From: Aureimonas mangrovi
GTDB lineage: Bacteria; Pseudomonadota; Alphaproteobacteria; Rhizobiales; Rhizobiaceae
Reading direction: 5' to 3'
Assembly: GCF_014058705.1 (NCBI RefSeq)
Contig: NZ_CP059692.1
Location: forward strand, 2,919,001 to 2,983,000
DNA length: 64,000 nt
How positions within the stretch are numbered: the stretch's first letter is position 1; each line of letters opens with the position of its first letter. Position numbers and translations under genes: made by a program. Positions 39,825-49,493 of the stretch are shown here, piece after piece. The notes beneath the pieces were generated by a model. That model worked only from the letters and a program-made list of their open reading frames with translations, was not told the origin of the DNA and made no database searches.

Positions 39825-41236
39825 TGACCCTGATCGAGCGGGTCTGGCGCCCGACGCGGCGCGGTTGGAAGAAACTCGGCGCGAAGCTGCCCTTCCGCCT
39901 GCCCCGCCGCGTGCACTTTCCGAACTGGCTGGCGAAGTTCGCCCCGACCGGTCTCTACGGACGCTCGCTCATCATCATCATCACGCCGATGGTGCTTCTC
40001 CAGGTCATCGTCTCAGTCGTCTTCATGGAGCGCCACTGGGCGACGGTGACGCAGCGCCTCTCGACGGCCGTCGTGCGCGACATCGCCTCGATCATCGACG
40101 TGATCGAGAGCTACCCCCAGGACGCCGACTATTCGACGATCACGCGGATCGCGCGCGAGACGCTGGACCTCAACATCTCCGTCCTGCCGGCAGAGCCGCT
40201 GCCAGCGGCCGCCCCGCGCCCCTTCTTCAACATCCTCGACGGCATCCTGTCGGAGGAGATCACCAACCAGATCGCGCGGCCCTTCTGGATCGACACGGTG
40301 GGCGACTCGCGCCTCGTGGAGATCCGCATCCAGCTCGACAATGCGGTCTTGCGCGTCTTTGCCCGGCGCAACTCAGCCTACGCCTCCAACACGCACATCT
40401 TCATCGTCTGGATGGTCGGCACCTCGCTGGTGCTGATCCTCATTGCGGTGCTCTTCCTGCGCAACCAGATCCGGCCGATCCAGAAACTCGCGGAAGCCGC
40501 CGACGGCTTCGGGCGCGGCCTGCCGATGCCACCGAACTTTCGCGTGCGCGGCGCCTCCGAAGTGCGGCGCGCCTCGCTCGCCTTCATCCAGATGCGCGAC
40601 CGCATCGAGCGCCAGATCGAGCAGCGCACGCAGATGCTCAACGGCGTCAGCCACGACCTGCGCACCGTCCTCACGCGCTTTCGCCTGCAACTCGCCTTCT
40701 TCGCCGAGAGCGAGGACCGGCGCGAGCTGGAAAACGACGTCGACGAAATGCAGCGGATGCTGGAGGGCTATCTCGCCTTCGCCAAGGGCGAAGCCGGCGA
40801 GGAGTTCGGCGAACTCGATCTTTCCCGCGTCTTCGCCAAGCTCGAGACGCAGGCACAGATGAAGGGTTGCGCCTTCTCGGCCGACATTCAGGGCGATCCG
40901 CGCATCATGGTCCGGCCGGACGGCTTCACCCGGCTGATCAACAATCTCGTCGTCAACGCCATGCGCTACGCCGACTCGGTGCGCGTGACGGCGCGCCACG
41001 ACGGGCGCTGGCTGACGGTGAGCGTGGAGGACGACGGGCCGGGCATTGCGCCGGAACAACGCGAGGAGGCCTTCAAGCCCTTCGTGCGCCTCGACACGGC
41101 CCGCAACATCGACGACGGGGGCACGGGCCTCGGCCTCGCCATCGCCCGCGACATCGCCCGCTCGCACGGCGGGGACGTCCTGCTCTCGGCGTCCGAGCTC
41201 GGCGGCCTGCGCGCGATGGTGCGGATACCGGCCTGA
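39824..41236 (+). CDS. EnvZ-type sensor histidine kinase
   Basis: 470 residues. Two membrane segments (about 45-70 and 190-212) flank a periplasmic domain of about 120 residues. Then HAMP (NQIRPIQKLAEAADGFGRG), an H-box with H277 in GVSHDLRTVLTRF and the ATPase N box (LINNLVVNAMRYA), G1 (VEDDGPGI) and G2 (DDGGTGLGLAI). The HDLRTxLTR box is EnvZ-like. It phosphorylates the overlapping response regulator. The stimulus is unknown. Confidence 0.93.
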   Translation: MTLIERVWRPTRRGWKKLGAKLPFRLPRRVHFPNWLAKFAPTGLYGRSLIIIITPMVLLQVIVSVVFMERHWATVTQRLSTAVVRDIASIIDVIESYPQDADYSTITRIARETLDLNISVLPAEPLPAAAPRPFFNILDGILSEEITNQIARPFWIDTVGDSRLVEIRIQLDNAVLRVFARRNSAYASNTHIFIVWMVGTSLVLILIAVLFLRNQIRPIQKLAEAADGFGRGLPMPPNFRVRGASEVRRASLAFIQMRDRIERQIEQRTQMLNGVSHDLRTVLTRFRLQLAFFAESEDRRELENDVDEMQRMLEGYLAFAKGEAGEEFGELDLSRVFAKLETQAQMKGCAFSADIQGDPRIMVRPDGFTRLINNLVVNAMRYADSVRVTARHDGRWLTVSVEDDGPGIAPEQREEAFKPFVRLDTARNIDDGGTGLGLAIARDIARSHGGDVLLSASELGGLRAMVRIPA

Positions 41237-41261
41237 AGCGTTTCCGGAAAAGCGATGCGCT

Positions 41262-41612
41262 CTAGAAGAGCCGGCCGCCGTTCGGGACTGGCATCGACAG
41301 GGCGCCGAGGACGACGTTCCCGGCTTCGTCGGGGAAGCCGAGGGTCAGCACTTCGGAACGCATCGGACCGATCTGGCGCGGCGGAAAATTGACCACCGCC
41401 ATTACCTGACGGCCCACGAGCTCATCCAGCGAATGCCGCACGGTGATCTGCGCCGAGGACTTCTTGACGCCGATCTCGGGCCCGAAATCGATCTGCAGCC
41501 GGAAGGCCGGCTTGCGCGCTTCGGGAAAGGGTTCGGCCGCGACGATCGTGCCGACGCGGATGTCGACCTTCATGAAGTCGTCGATCGTGATCTGCGGCGC
41601 GACCGGTTCCAA
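41262..41612 (-). CDS. csaA: CsaA, tRNA-binding chaperone-like protein
   Basis: 116 residues, an OB fold like the C-terminal tRNA-binding domain of methionyl-tRNA synthetase. Recognised by FMKVDIRVGTIVAAEPFPEA (residues 13-32) and MAVVNFPPRQIGPMRSEVLT. CsaA dimers bind tRNA and have been described as export chaperones. It starts three bases after the proC stop, so it is the last gene of ybjN-proC-csaA. Confidence 0.92.
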   Translation of the reverse strand: MEPVAPQITIDDFMKVDIRVGTIVAAEPFPEARKPAFRLQIDFGPEIGVKKSSAQITVRHSLDELVGRQVMAVVNFPPRQIGPMRSEVLTLGFPDEAGNVVLGALSMPVPNGGRLF

Positions 41613-41615
41613 GCG

Positions 41616-42446
41616 CTATCCCTTCGACAGTTCTTCGGCCCGGGCCTTCGCGGCGGCCACGGCACGCTCCATCAATGGCACGAGGCCGCCCTCGCCCATC
41701 AGGACGTCCAGCGCGGCCTGCGTCGTCCCGTTGGGCGAGGTCACGTTGCGGCGAAGCTGCGCCGGCTCCTCTTCGGCGCGGATCATCAGTTCACCCGCGC
41801 CCGCGACCGTATGGCGCGCAAGACGCATGGCCAACTCGGGCTCAAGCCCGGCCTTCGCACCGGCTTCGGCCAATGCCTCGGCGAGATGGAAGACATAGGC
41901 CGGACCGGAACCGGAAACGGCTGTCACCGCGTCGATCTCGCCTTCCGAGCGCACCCACTCCACCGGCCCGCAGGCCGACAGGAGCGCGTCGGCCGTCGCG
42001 CGGGCATCCTGCGAAACGCGCTCGTTGGCATAGGCGCCGGTGATGCCCCGCCCGATCAGCGCCGGCGTGTTGGGCATGGCGCGGACGACCGGCCGCTCGC
42101 CGACCACCGCTTCGATCGAGGCGATCGTTCGCCCCGCCGCGATCGAGACGACGAGCGTGTCCGGCGTCAGGATCGGAGCCAGCGAGGGCATCGCCGCGTC
42201 CATGACCTGCGGCTTGACTGCCAGCACGACGATGTCGGCCGCGGCGCCTTCGGGCGTCGTGACATGCTTCACGCCGGCCGCCAGAAGCGGCTCGGCCGCG
42301 GTGCCGGGCCTGGGATCGACGAGAAGGAGGTTGCCCGGCTTCAGGCCGGCGGCAAGCCAGCCCTGCGCCATCGCCGCGCCCATGTTGCCACCGCCGACGA
42401 GAACGACGCGGCCCGAGGCGAGGGTGGAGGCGATATCGCCGCTCAC
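41616..42446 (-). CDS. proC: Pyrroline-5-carboxylate reductase ProC
   Basis: Reduces pyrroline-5-carboxylate to proline with NAD(P)H. 276 residues. N-terminal Rossmann motif LVGGGNMGAAMAQGWL, then VLAVKPQVMDAAM, VRAMPNTPALIGRGITG and the C-terminal AVSGSGPAYVFHLAEAL with VTSPNGTTQAALDVL, the family signature. Its start overlaps the stop of the ybjN-like gene (ATGA). Confidence 0.96.
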   Translation of the reverse strand: MSGDIASTLASGRVVLVGGGNMGAAMAQGWLAAGLKPGNLLLVDPRPGTAAEPLLAAGVKHVTTPEGAAADIVVLAVKPQVMDAAMPSLAPILTPDTLVVSIAAGRTIASIEAVVGERPVVRAMPNTPALIGRGITGAYANERVSQDARATADALLSACGPVEWVRSEGEIDAVTAVSGSGPAYVFHLAEALAEAGAKAGLEPELAMRLARHTVAGAGELMIRAEEEPAQLRRNVTSPNGTTQAALDVLMGEGGLVPLMERAVAAAKARAEELSKG

Positions 42447-42946
42447 GCGCGCCCCACGGTCTCGAAGAGCGAGCAGGCCAGCGCCTCCTGCGCAGAGCGG
42501 TTGGCGAAGATCACGAACTGGAAGGCGAGGTGATAGCGCTCACAATGCTCCAGCGCGCAGGACAGAAGTTGCTCGGCCTGCTGGCTGGTCGGCTCGGCCC
42601 CGCCGGAGAGGAGAAGCGTGTGGCGGAACATCACCACACCCTCGCTCGGCCACAGGTCGAAATGGCCGATGAGAAGGCCCTCATTGATGCGCGCCAGAAG
42701 CCGCAGCACCTCGACCTCGCGATGACCCGGCACCTTCAGATCGAAGGCGCAGGCCAGATGCAGCGCTTCGCACTGCTCCATCCACGAGAAGGAGACCGAG
42801 TAATCGGCGTGGAGCCCCTTCACCGAGACGGCGATCTCGTCGTCGCACGAGCGCTCGAACATCCAGTCGCGGGTGGCAGCCACCAGTTCCACGACGTCCA
42901 CCGGGTTCGACTGCCGCCGGACCTCGGCCTCTGCTGCCAATTGCAT
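42443..42946 (-). CDS. YbjN-domain protein
   Basis: 167 residues of the YbjN (bacterial sensory transduction regulator) family, fold related to type III secretion chaperones. Typical parts are CDDEIAVSVKGLHADYSVSF and LRLLARINEGLLIGHFDLWP. Biochemical role not known. The start at 42946 has GGTGA upstream; a strong hairpin lies 31 bases further up. Position before proC is conserved in rhizobia and translation is coupled by a four-base overlap. Confidence 0.87.
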   Translation of the reverse strand: MQLAAEAEVRRQSNPVDVVELVAATRDWMFERSCDDEIAVSVKGLHADYSVSFSWMEQCEALHLACAFDLKVPGHREVEVLRLLARINEGLLIGHFDLWPSEGVVMFRHTLLLSGGAEPTSQQAEQLLSCALEHCERYHLAFQFVIFANRSAQEALACSLFETVGRA

Positions 42947-43289
42947 TTTCGCTTCACCTTTTGCCGCATCGCGGCGCCCGCGTCCCGTCGCGGGTCCTCG
43001 TCCGCGACGGGACGCGGATGGCGTCGGGTCCTCGCCCAAGCCGTCCACCGCTTCCCCGGGGCGACCGGCCGAACGCCGAATCACCCTTTGGAATCAGTGT
43101 ATCGACCGCGAGTCCTGACACCAGCGGTGAAACGAAATATTAACCGAAGCGCGGCCGACGGCGATCACGAAACGCGCGAATCGCCGACTCTAAGCGACTC
43201 ACTGCGCTGGGTTTTCGCGCAGCGAACAAGACGGGCGAATGACGCGCAAAACCTGTCGAAAGCCTGTGGAAAACGCCGGGCCGGAACGC
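42947..43289. other. Intergenic region between ubiK and the ybjN-like gene
   Basis: About 340 bases. Besides the 16-base-pair hairpin at 42978-43017 there is an AT-rich patch (GAAACGAAATATTAACC, 43129-43145) that may hold the ybjN-proC-csaA promoter. No gene seen. Confidence 0.4.
42978..43017 (-). promoter_or_regulatory. Perfect 16-base-pair hairpin in the ybjN leader
   Basis: CCGCGTCCCGTCGCGG (42978-42993) and CCGCGACGGGACGCGG (43002-43017) are exact complements around an 8-base loop. The element ends 31 bases before the start codon at 42946 and has no T-run, so it is not a simple terminator. It could protect the mRNA end, process the ubiK-ybjN transcript or bind a protein. Confidence 0.55.
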
Positions 43290-43595
43290 TCAGAGCGTCG
43301 GCGCGGCCGGGCTTGCCGGCGCACCCGGATCGACGGGCGAGGAATGCGAGCGCCCTTCGAGTTCGGCGATGCGCCTCTTGAGCTCTTCGTTCTCGGCGCG
43401 CGCACGGATCGCCATCTCGCGCACCACCTCGAACTCTTCACGCTGAACGAGCTCGAGTTGGTGGATGACGCGCTCGGTCTGCGAGCGGATCGCGGTCTCG
43501 ACCTCGCGGCGCACCCCCTGCGCGGCGCCGGCCGTGTCGGTGAAGATGCGCGCGAACTCGTCGAGGACGCGGTTCGGGGTGCGGCTGTTGTTCAT
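43290..43595 (-). CDS. ubiK: Ubiquinone biosynthesis accessory factor UbiK
   Basis: 101 residues, UbiK/YqiC family (formerly BMFP). The N-terminal amphipathic helix and NRVLDEFARIFTDTAGAAQG lead into a coiled coil (EEFEVVREMAIRARAENEEL, then KRRIAELE) and a Pro/Ala tail. UbiK binds lipids and UbiJ and supports the soluble ubiquinone biosynthesis complex. Divergent from lgt. Confidence 0.88.
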   Translation of the reverse strand: MNNSRTPNRVLDEFARIFTDTAGAAQGVRREVETAIRSQTERVIHQLELVQREEFEVVREMAIRARAENEELKRRIAELEGRSHSSPVDPGAPASPAAPTL

Positions 43596-43757
43596 GGGTC
43601 GGGCCTCGGGCTTTCGGGCGAATGGGTTCGACGGTTGAGGTAAGCCCCGCCGAGGCCCTTGGCAATGGCACGGGAGGCGCCACAGGTCTGTCGCTTGACC
43701 TCACCGCGGGGCCCGTCCAAAGCTCCGCGCGAACGCAAAAGAGCCGGGTCTGCGCCG

Positions 43758-44642
43758 ATGTCCACCCTCTCCTTCGCCGGCGTCCTCGCCTATCCGGCCA
43801 TCGACCCGGTGCTCCTCCAGATCGGGCCGCTCGCCATCCGCTGGTACGGCCTCGCCTATGTCGCGGGCATCCTGTGCGGCTGGCTCTATGGGCGCGCGCT
43901 CGCCTCCAACGGCAAGCTCTGGCCGGGCGGCGTCTCCCCGATCTCCAAGACCGATGTCGACGACTTCATCGTCTGGATCACCGCCGGCATCGTGCTCGGC
44001 GGGCGCATCGGTTCCATCCTCTTCTACGATTTCGACCGCTGGCTCGCCGATCCCCTGTCCCTCTTCCGGCTCTGGGAGGGCGGCATGTCGTTCCACGGCG
44101 GGCTGATCGGCGTCACGATCGCGATGCTTCTCTTCGCGCGCAACCGGAAGGTGCCGGCCTTCGGGCTCATCGACATCGTGGCCGCGAGCGTGCCCTTCGG
44201 CCTGTTCTTCGGCCGCATCGCCAACTTCATCAACGGCGAGCTCTGGGGCGCGCCGACCTCGGTGCCGTGGGCGATGGTGTTTCCGGGCGCCGGCCCCGAG
44301 CCGCGCCATCCGAGCCAGCTTTACGAGGCAGCGCTTGAGGGGATTCTCCTCTTCATCGTGCTTCGCATCTTCACGCACGGCCTGAAATCGCTGCATCGCC
44401 CACGCCTGACGGGCGGCGTGTTCATCCTCGGCTACGGGCTGGCGCGCATCTTCGTCGAGTTCTATCGGCTGCCGGACGCCCATATCGGCTATCTCCTCGG
44501 CACATCGTGGTTGACGATGGGTATGGTGTTGTCGCTGCCGATGGTTATCGTCGGCCTTTGGGCCGTGACGACCGCACGGCCGACAACGCAGACGCCGAGC
44601 CCGAGCGCGGTGAAGGCGGCAGGGGCGCCGGCCTCGGCGTGA
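43758..44642 (+). CDS. lgt: Prolipoprotein diacylglyceryl transferase Lgt
   Basis: Inner-membrane enzyme that puts diacylglycerol on the lipobox cysteine of prolipoproteins. 294 residues, about seven membrane segments. The Lgt signature GRIANFINGELWG and the catalytic-site neighbourhood EGGMSFHGGLIG, RHPSQLYEA and GLARIFVEFYRLPD are present. The C-terminal tail is Pro/Ala/Thr-rich. It overlaps the next gene by four bases (GTGA). The lipoprotein at 48888 is one potential substrate. Confidence 0.96.
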   Translation: MSTLSFAGVLAYPAIDPVLLQIGPLAIRWYGLAYVAGILCGWLYGRALASNGKLWPGGVSPISKTDVDDFIVWITAGIVLGGRIGSILFYDFDRWLADPLSLFRLWEGGMSFHGGLIGVTIAMLLFARNRKVPAFGLIDIVAASVPFGLFFGRIANFINGELWGAPTSVPWAMVFPGAGPEPRHPSQLYEAALEGILLFIVLRIFTHGLKSLHRPRLTGGVFILGYGLARIFVEFYRLPDAHIGYLLGTSWLTMGMVLSLPMVIVGLWAVTTARPTTQTPSPSAVKAAGAPASA

Positions 44643-45727
44643 GCGCACTCCTCCCGCGCATCGCCGCCGCCATCGCCGGGAGCGGGCCGATGAGTGTGGA
44701 GCGGTTCTGGAACATCGCGCTCTTCGACAAGGACGCCGGCTATTACACCACCGGCACGCCGATCGGCGCGGGCGGCGACTTCACCACCGCGCCGGAGATC
44801 AGCCAGATGTTCGGCGAACTCGTCGGCGCGTGGCTGGTGGCGGCGTGGCGCGAGGTCGGCTGCCCCTCCCCCTTTCTCCTCGCCGAGTTCGGGCCGGGGC
44901 GCGGCACGCTGATGGCCGACATCCTGCGCACGGTCATGCGGCTCGACCTCGACTTCGCCAAGGCCATGCGGGTGCGGCTCGTCGAGACGAGCCCGCGCCT
45001 TTCGGCCATGCAGGCCGAGCGGCTCGCGCCCTTCGATCTGCCGCTGCGCCATGTGGAGCGACTGGGCCAGTTGGAACCGCTGCCGCTGCTTCTCGTCGCC
45101 AACGAGCTCTTCGACGCGGTCGCCATCCGCCAGTACCGCTTCGACGGCGCGAACTGGCGCGAGCGCCTCGTCGGCCTCGATGCGGACGGCGCGCTCGCTT
45201 TCGTGGACGGTCCCGCCTCGCAACCGGTCGGCCTACCGGACAAGGCGCCGACGAAAGGCGCGATCTTCGAAAGCGCGCCCCTGCGCGAAGCGCTCGCCGC
45301 CGAGATCGGCTCGCATGTGACAAGCCACGGCGGCGCGGTGCTCGTGTTCGACTACGGCCATGCGCGCTCGGGTTTCGGCGATACGCTCCAGGCCCTGCGC
45401 GGTCATGCCTTTGCGCCGGTGCTCGCCGATCCGGGACGACAGGACATCACCAGCCACGTCGACTTCGAGCGCCTCGGCGCGGTGCTCGGCGCGGCCGGCG
45501 CGGCCGTCTCGCCGGCCATGGAACAGGGCGCGCTTCTGTTCGCGCTGGGGCTGGCGGAGCGCGCGAAGGCTCTGGCACGCAAGGGTGATCCGGCCAGCGT
45601 GGAGGCTGCCGCGCGGCGGCTCGCCGGCACCGGCGCGGGTGAGATGGGCGCCCTCTTCAGGGCCATCGCCTGTGCCTCGCGGCCCCTCGCGCTGCCGCCC
45701 TTCGCGGTGGCCACCGCGCTCGATTGA
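44639..45727 (+). CDS. MidA/NDUFAF7-family SAM-dependent methyltransferase
   Basis: 362 residues. The family (DUF185) includes human NDUFAF7, which methylates an arginine of a complex I subunit. Recognised by ERFWNIALFDKDAGYYTT, GAGGDFTTAPEISQMFGELV, the SAM site LLAEFGPGRGTLMADILR and ANELFDAVAIRQY. GTG start overlaps the lgt stop; ATG 44691 would cut into the conserved N-terminus. The order lgt-midA-pgeF is conserved in rhizobia. Confidence 0.9.
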   Translation: MSALLPRIAAAIAGSGPMSVERFWNIALFDKDAGYYTTGTPIGAGGDFTTAPEISQMFGELVGAWLVAAWREVGCPSPFLLAEFGPGRGTLMADILRTVMRLDLDFAKAMRVRLVETSPRLSAMQAERLAPFDLPLRHVERLGQLEPLPLLLVANELFDAVAIRQYRFDGANWRERLVGLDADGALAFVDGPASQPVGLPDKAPTKGAIFESAPLREALAAEIGSHVTSHGGAVLVFDYGHARSGFGDTLQALRGHAFAPVLADPGRQDITSHVDFERLGAVLGAAGAAVSPAMEQGALLFALGLAERAKALARKGDPASVEAAARRLAGTGAGEMGALFRAIACASRPLALPPFAVATALD

Positions 45728-45759
45728 CTTCCCCCGGCCCCTCGACCACGATCCGCGCC

Positions 45760-46569
45760 ATGTTCGACAAGCGCCTCGAATCGGCCTCCCATCTGACCCT
45801 GCAGGACGTGGTTCGCAGCGATCGCCTGCCCGCCGAAGGCGGTATCGCGCACGCTTTCTTCACCCGCTCGGGCGGCGTCTCGAGCGGCATCTATCGCGGC
45901 CTCAATGTCGGCTCCGGCAGCCATGACGAGCCGGAAGCCGTGCGCGAGAACCGCTCTCGCGCGGCGCATTTCCTCGGGCTGACCGCGCCGGACCTCGCGA
46001 CCCCCTGGCAGATCCATTCGCCGGACGTCGCCGTGATCGACCGTCCCTTCGGCGCCGAGCGGCCCAAGGTCGACGCAGTGGTGACCGCCACGCCCGGTTT
46101 CGCGGTCGCCGTCGTCACGGCCGATTGCGGCCCGGTCCTGTTCGCCGACGAAGAGGCTCGCATCGTCGGCGCGGCCCATGCCGGCTGGCGCGGAACGGTC
46201 TCCGGGGTCCTTGAAGCCACGATCGAGGCCATGGAAGGCCTCGGCGCAACGCGCGAGCGGATCGTGGCCGTGCTCGGCCCGACGATCATGCAGGCCAATT
46301 ACGAGGTTTCCGCCGAGATGGCGGACGGCATCGTCGGCGACGACTGCGAGGCCGAGCGCTTCTTTGCGCAGGGCGCAGCGGGCGACAAGCGCCAGTTCGA
46401 CCTGCCGGGCCTCATCGTCTCGCGCCTTTCGCGCGCCGGCGTTCATGCCAGCTTCGTCGGACGCTGCACTTATGGGGAAGAGGAGCGCTTCTTCTCCTTC
46501 CGCCGCACCACCCATCGCGGCGAGACCGACTACGGTCGACAGCTTTCGGCCATCGCCATCACGCACTGA
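45760..46569 (+). CDS. pgeF: Peptidoglycan editing factor PgeF (multicopper-oxidase-like YfiH)
   Basis: 269 residues. Removes misincorporated serine from UDP-MurNAc-tripeptide precursors; relatives act as purine nucleoside phosphorylase. Markers: HAFFTRSGGVSSGIYRGLNV, TPWQIHSPDVAVI, VVTADCGPVLF with AHAGWRGTVSGVL, and CTYGEEERFFSFRR. These hold the zinc-binding Cys and His. ATG 45760 is taken; TTG 45724, overlapping the preceding stop, is equally possible and adds 12 residues. Confidence 0.9.
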   Translation: MFDKRLESASHLTLQDVVRSDRLPAEGGIAHAFFTRSGGVSSGIYRGLNVGSGSHDEPEAVRENRSRAAHFLGLTAPDLATPWQIHSPDVAVIDRPFGAERPKVDAVVTATPGFAVAVVTADCGPVLFADEEARIVGAAHAGWRGTVSGVLEATIEAMEGLGATRERIVAVLGPTIMQANYEVSAEMADGIVGDDCEAERFFAQGAAGDKRQFDLPGLIVSRLSRAGVHASFVGRCTYGEEERFFSFRRTTHRGETDYGRQLSAIAITH

Positions 46570-46611
46570 CGGCGAGCTGGACAACAACAAAGACAATTCG
46601 AGGACGGGACA

Positions 46612-47763
46612 TTGTTGCACTTTGCGCCGGAGGAATTCGCCGGGCGCCTCAGCCGGCTGACGGTCGAGATGACCGAACGCAAGCTGGACGCCATCCTGAT
46701 CTTCTCGCAGGAATCGATGTACTGGCTGACGGGCTACGACTCGTTCGGCTTCTGCTTCTTCCAGTGTCTGGTGGTGAAGGCGGGCGGCGAGATGCGCCTG
46801 CTCACCCGCTCGGCCGATCTGCGCCAGGCGCGCCAGACCTCGAACATCGAGACCATCACGCTCTGGCGCGACCGGGCCGGCGCCAACCCGGCGATCGACC
46901 TGCGCGACCTTGCCGACGACATGGGTCTTCTGGGCGCGCGCGTCGGCATCGAATGGGCGACCCACGGGCTGACGGCGGCCAACGGCCAGGCCGTGCAGGA
47001 GCGGCTCGGCTCCTTCGCTACCCTCATCGACGCCTCCGACCTCGTGCCGGCGCTCCGCCTCCTGAAGAGCCCCGCCGAGATCGAGTATGTGCGGCAGGCC
47101 GCGCGCATGACGGACGACGCCTTCGACGCGATGCTACCGCTCGTGCGGGAGGGCGCCAACGAGGCCGAGCTCCTGCACGCCCTGCAGGGCGAAGTGCTGC
47201 GTCAGGGCGGCGACTATCCGGCCAACCCCTTCATCCTCGGCTCCGGCGAAAGCGCGCTCCTGTGTCGCTACAAGTCCGGCCGTCGCCAGCTCTCGGCGCA
47301 GGACCAGCTTACCGTGGAGTGGGCCGGCGTGAAGGCGCAGTATCACGCGCCGGCCATGCGCACGGTGATCGTCGGCAGGCCCCTGATGCGCCATGAGGAG
47401 CTCTTCGCCGCCGCCCGCGAGGCGCTGCTGGCGGTGGAAGACGTGATGCGCCCTGACCACAGTTTCGGCGAAGTCTTCGACGCCCACGCGAGGGTGATGG
47501 AAGAGCACAAGCTGGTTCGCCATCGCCTCGCCGCCTGCGGCTATTCGGTCGGCGCGCGCTACGCACCTTCCTGGATGGATCCGCAGATGTTCATGGCGGG
47601 CAACGAGGAGCCCATCCTGCCCGGCATGACGCTGTTCGCGCACATGATCATCATGGATTCCGACGAAGGCACCGCGATGACGCTCGGGCGGACTTATCTG
47701 ACCACCACGGGCGCACCCGAACCGCTTTCGCGCCTGCCGCTGGAACTCTCCGTCGTCGAGTGA
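46612..47763 (+). CDS. M24 (creatinase/aminopeptidase P) fold protein without metal ligands
   Basis: 383 residues from a TTG start with GAGGACGGGAC upstream. The N-terminal creatinase domain (RLSRLTVEMTERKLDAILIF, MYWLTGYDSFGF) is followed by the pita-bread domain. The five metal ligands of M24 peptidases are not there: the D-x-G...S-D-M region reads VEWAGVKAQYHAPAMRT, the GHGIG His region reads GYSVGARYAP and the last Glu region reads MTLGRTYLTTTG. Creatinase and ectoine-hydrolase-like members also lack metal, so a metal-free hydrolase for a small amidine or cyclic compound is plausible. Confidence 0.8.
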   Translation: MLHFAPEEFAGRLSRLTVEMTERKLDAILIFSQESMYWLTGYDSFGFCFFQCLVVKAGGEMRLLTRSADLRQARQTSNIETITLWRDRAGANPAIDLRDLADDMGLLGARVGIEWATHGLTAANGQAVQERLGSFATLIDASDLVPALRLLKSPAEIEYVRQAARMTDDAFDAMLPLVREGANEAELLHALQGEVLRQGGDYPANPFILGSGESALLCRYKSGRRQLSAQDQLTVEWAGVKAQYHAPAMRTVIVGRPLMRHEELFAAAREALLAVEDVMRPDHSFGEVFDAHARVMEEHKLVRHRLAACGYSVGARYAPSWMDPQMFMAGNEEPILPGMTLFAHMIIMDSDEGTAMTLGRTYLTTTGAPEPLSRLPLELSVVE

Positions 47764-47833
47764 TGCGCTGCGGTCCTTTGACTCTCCGGGCGATCTTGCT
47801 AAGAGCCGCGCCATAGGCGGCCGCGACGGGCCA

Positions 47834-47861
47834 CGCCGCCTTCTTGCGCAAGACGGCGGCG
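47834..47861 (+). promoter_or_regulatory. Inverted repeat in the prs leader
   Basis: CGCCGCCTTCTTGC directly followed by GCAAGACGGCGGCG, 14-base arms with one mismatch and no spacer. It ends 13 bases before the prs start codon and would fold just in front of the ribosome binding site. As an operator-like dyad or an RNA hairpin it could modulate prs. Confidence 0.45.
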
Positions 47862-47874
47862 GGACAGCGGAAAC

Positions 47875-48807
<933 letters not shown>

Positions 48808-48887
48808 CCCGCCTTCGAGACCGCCGCCTCTTGGTGGCCGCCCGCCGCTCACCTACATCACACTCCCGGACGATGGGAGAATTCACG

Positions 48888-49142
48888 ATGCGCGCACGGT
48901 TCGCGGCCTTTACGCTCGTGCTGGCCACACTGGCCGGATGCACGACGATGACTCCTGCCGAGCGACGCGCGGCCGACGAGGCGAGCTGCCGCGACTACGG
49001 CTTCCGCAACGGCACGGACGCCTTCGCCGAATGCCTCCAGCGGATCGACCTCTCGCGCGAGGCCGATCGCCGCGCCTGGCGCAACAACGATCCGTTCTAC
49101 GGCCGCCCGTCCGTCGTCTACAGCCCTGTCATCGTGCGTTGA
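48888..49142 (+). CDS. Small predicted lipoprotein
   Basis: 84 residues. Signal sequence MRARFAAFTLVLATLAGC with a canonical lipobox (LAGC, Cys18), so it should be processed by Lgt and LspA. The mature part is polar and has two further Cys (ASCRDYGFRNG and AECLQRID) that may form a disulfide. Ends [12 protein letters not shown]. Relatives are small rhizobial lipoproteins of unknown role. GGGAGA precedes the ATG by about seven bases; ATG 48873 is less likely. Confidence 0.75.
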   Translation: MRARFAAFTLVLATLAGCTTMTPAERRAADEASCRDYGFRNGTDAFAECLQRIDLSREADRRAWRNNDPFYGRPSVVYSPVIVR

Positions 49143-49338
49143 GGCTTCGACCCGCCCTTTCGATATCGTCCGGCAGATCGTTACCGCCCTCTTCCGGGTC
49201 CGGATCGATGGGCGGCAAGTCAGGGTCGGGCGGCTCGCGCACGGTGTCGTCCCCCACATGATCCGGGTCGGGCAGCGAGTCCGGCGGCGGCGGGGTGCCC
49301 TTGCCGGGGTCGATGATGTTCGGCTCGATGTTCGACAC
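49129..49338 (-). CDS. Small acidic Pro/Asp-rich protein, unknown
   Basis: 69 residues, start GTG with AAAGGAGAG about six bases upstream. Composition is striking: [20 protein letters not shown] followed by repeated DPD and [14 protein letters not shown] elements. No signal peptide; probably disordered and cytosolic. Similar tiny proteins occur in rhizobia without known function. It overlaps the 3' end of the convergent lipoprotein gene by 14 bases. ATG 49362 is an alternative start. Confidence 0.5.
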   Translation of the reverse strand: MSNIEPNIIDPGKGTPPPPDSLPDPDHVGDDTVREPPDPDLPPIDPDPEEGGNDLPDDIERAGRSLNAR

Positions 49339-49493
49339 GACGTCTCTCCTTTCCGGCTGCATGTCCCGAAGCAATGAGGTCGCACCCGGCTGCGTTCCGC
49401 CGCGCCAGGATGTTCCGCGAACTTGCCCCGTCGACGCACGCGCGCTATAGGCACGCATCCCGCGCGGACACCCTTGGAGGCAGCGCGGGGGGG

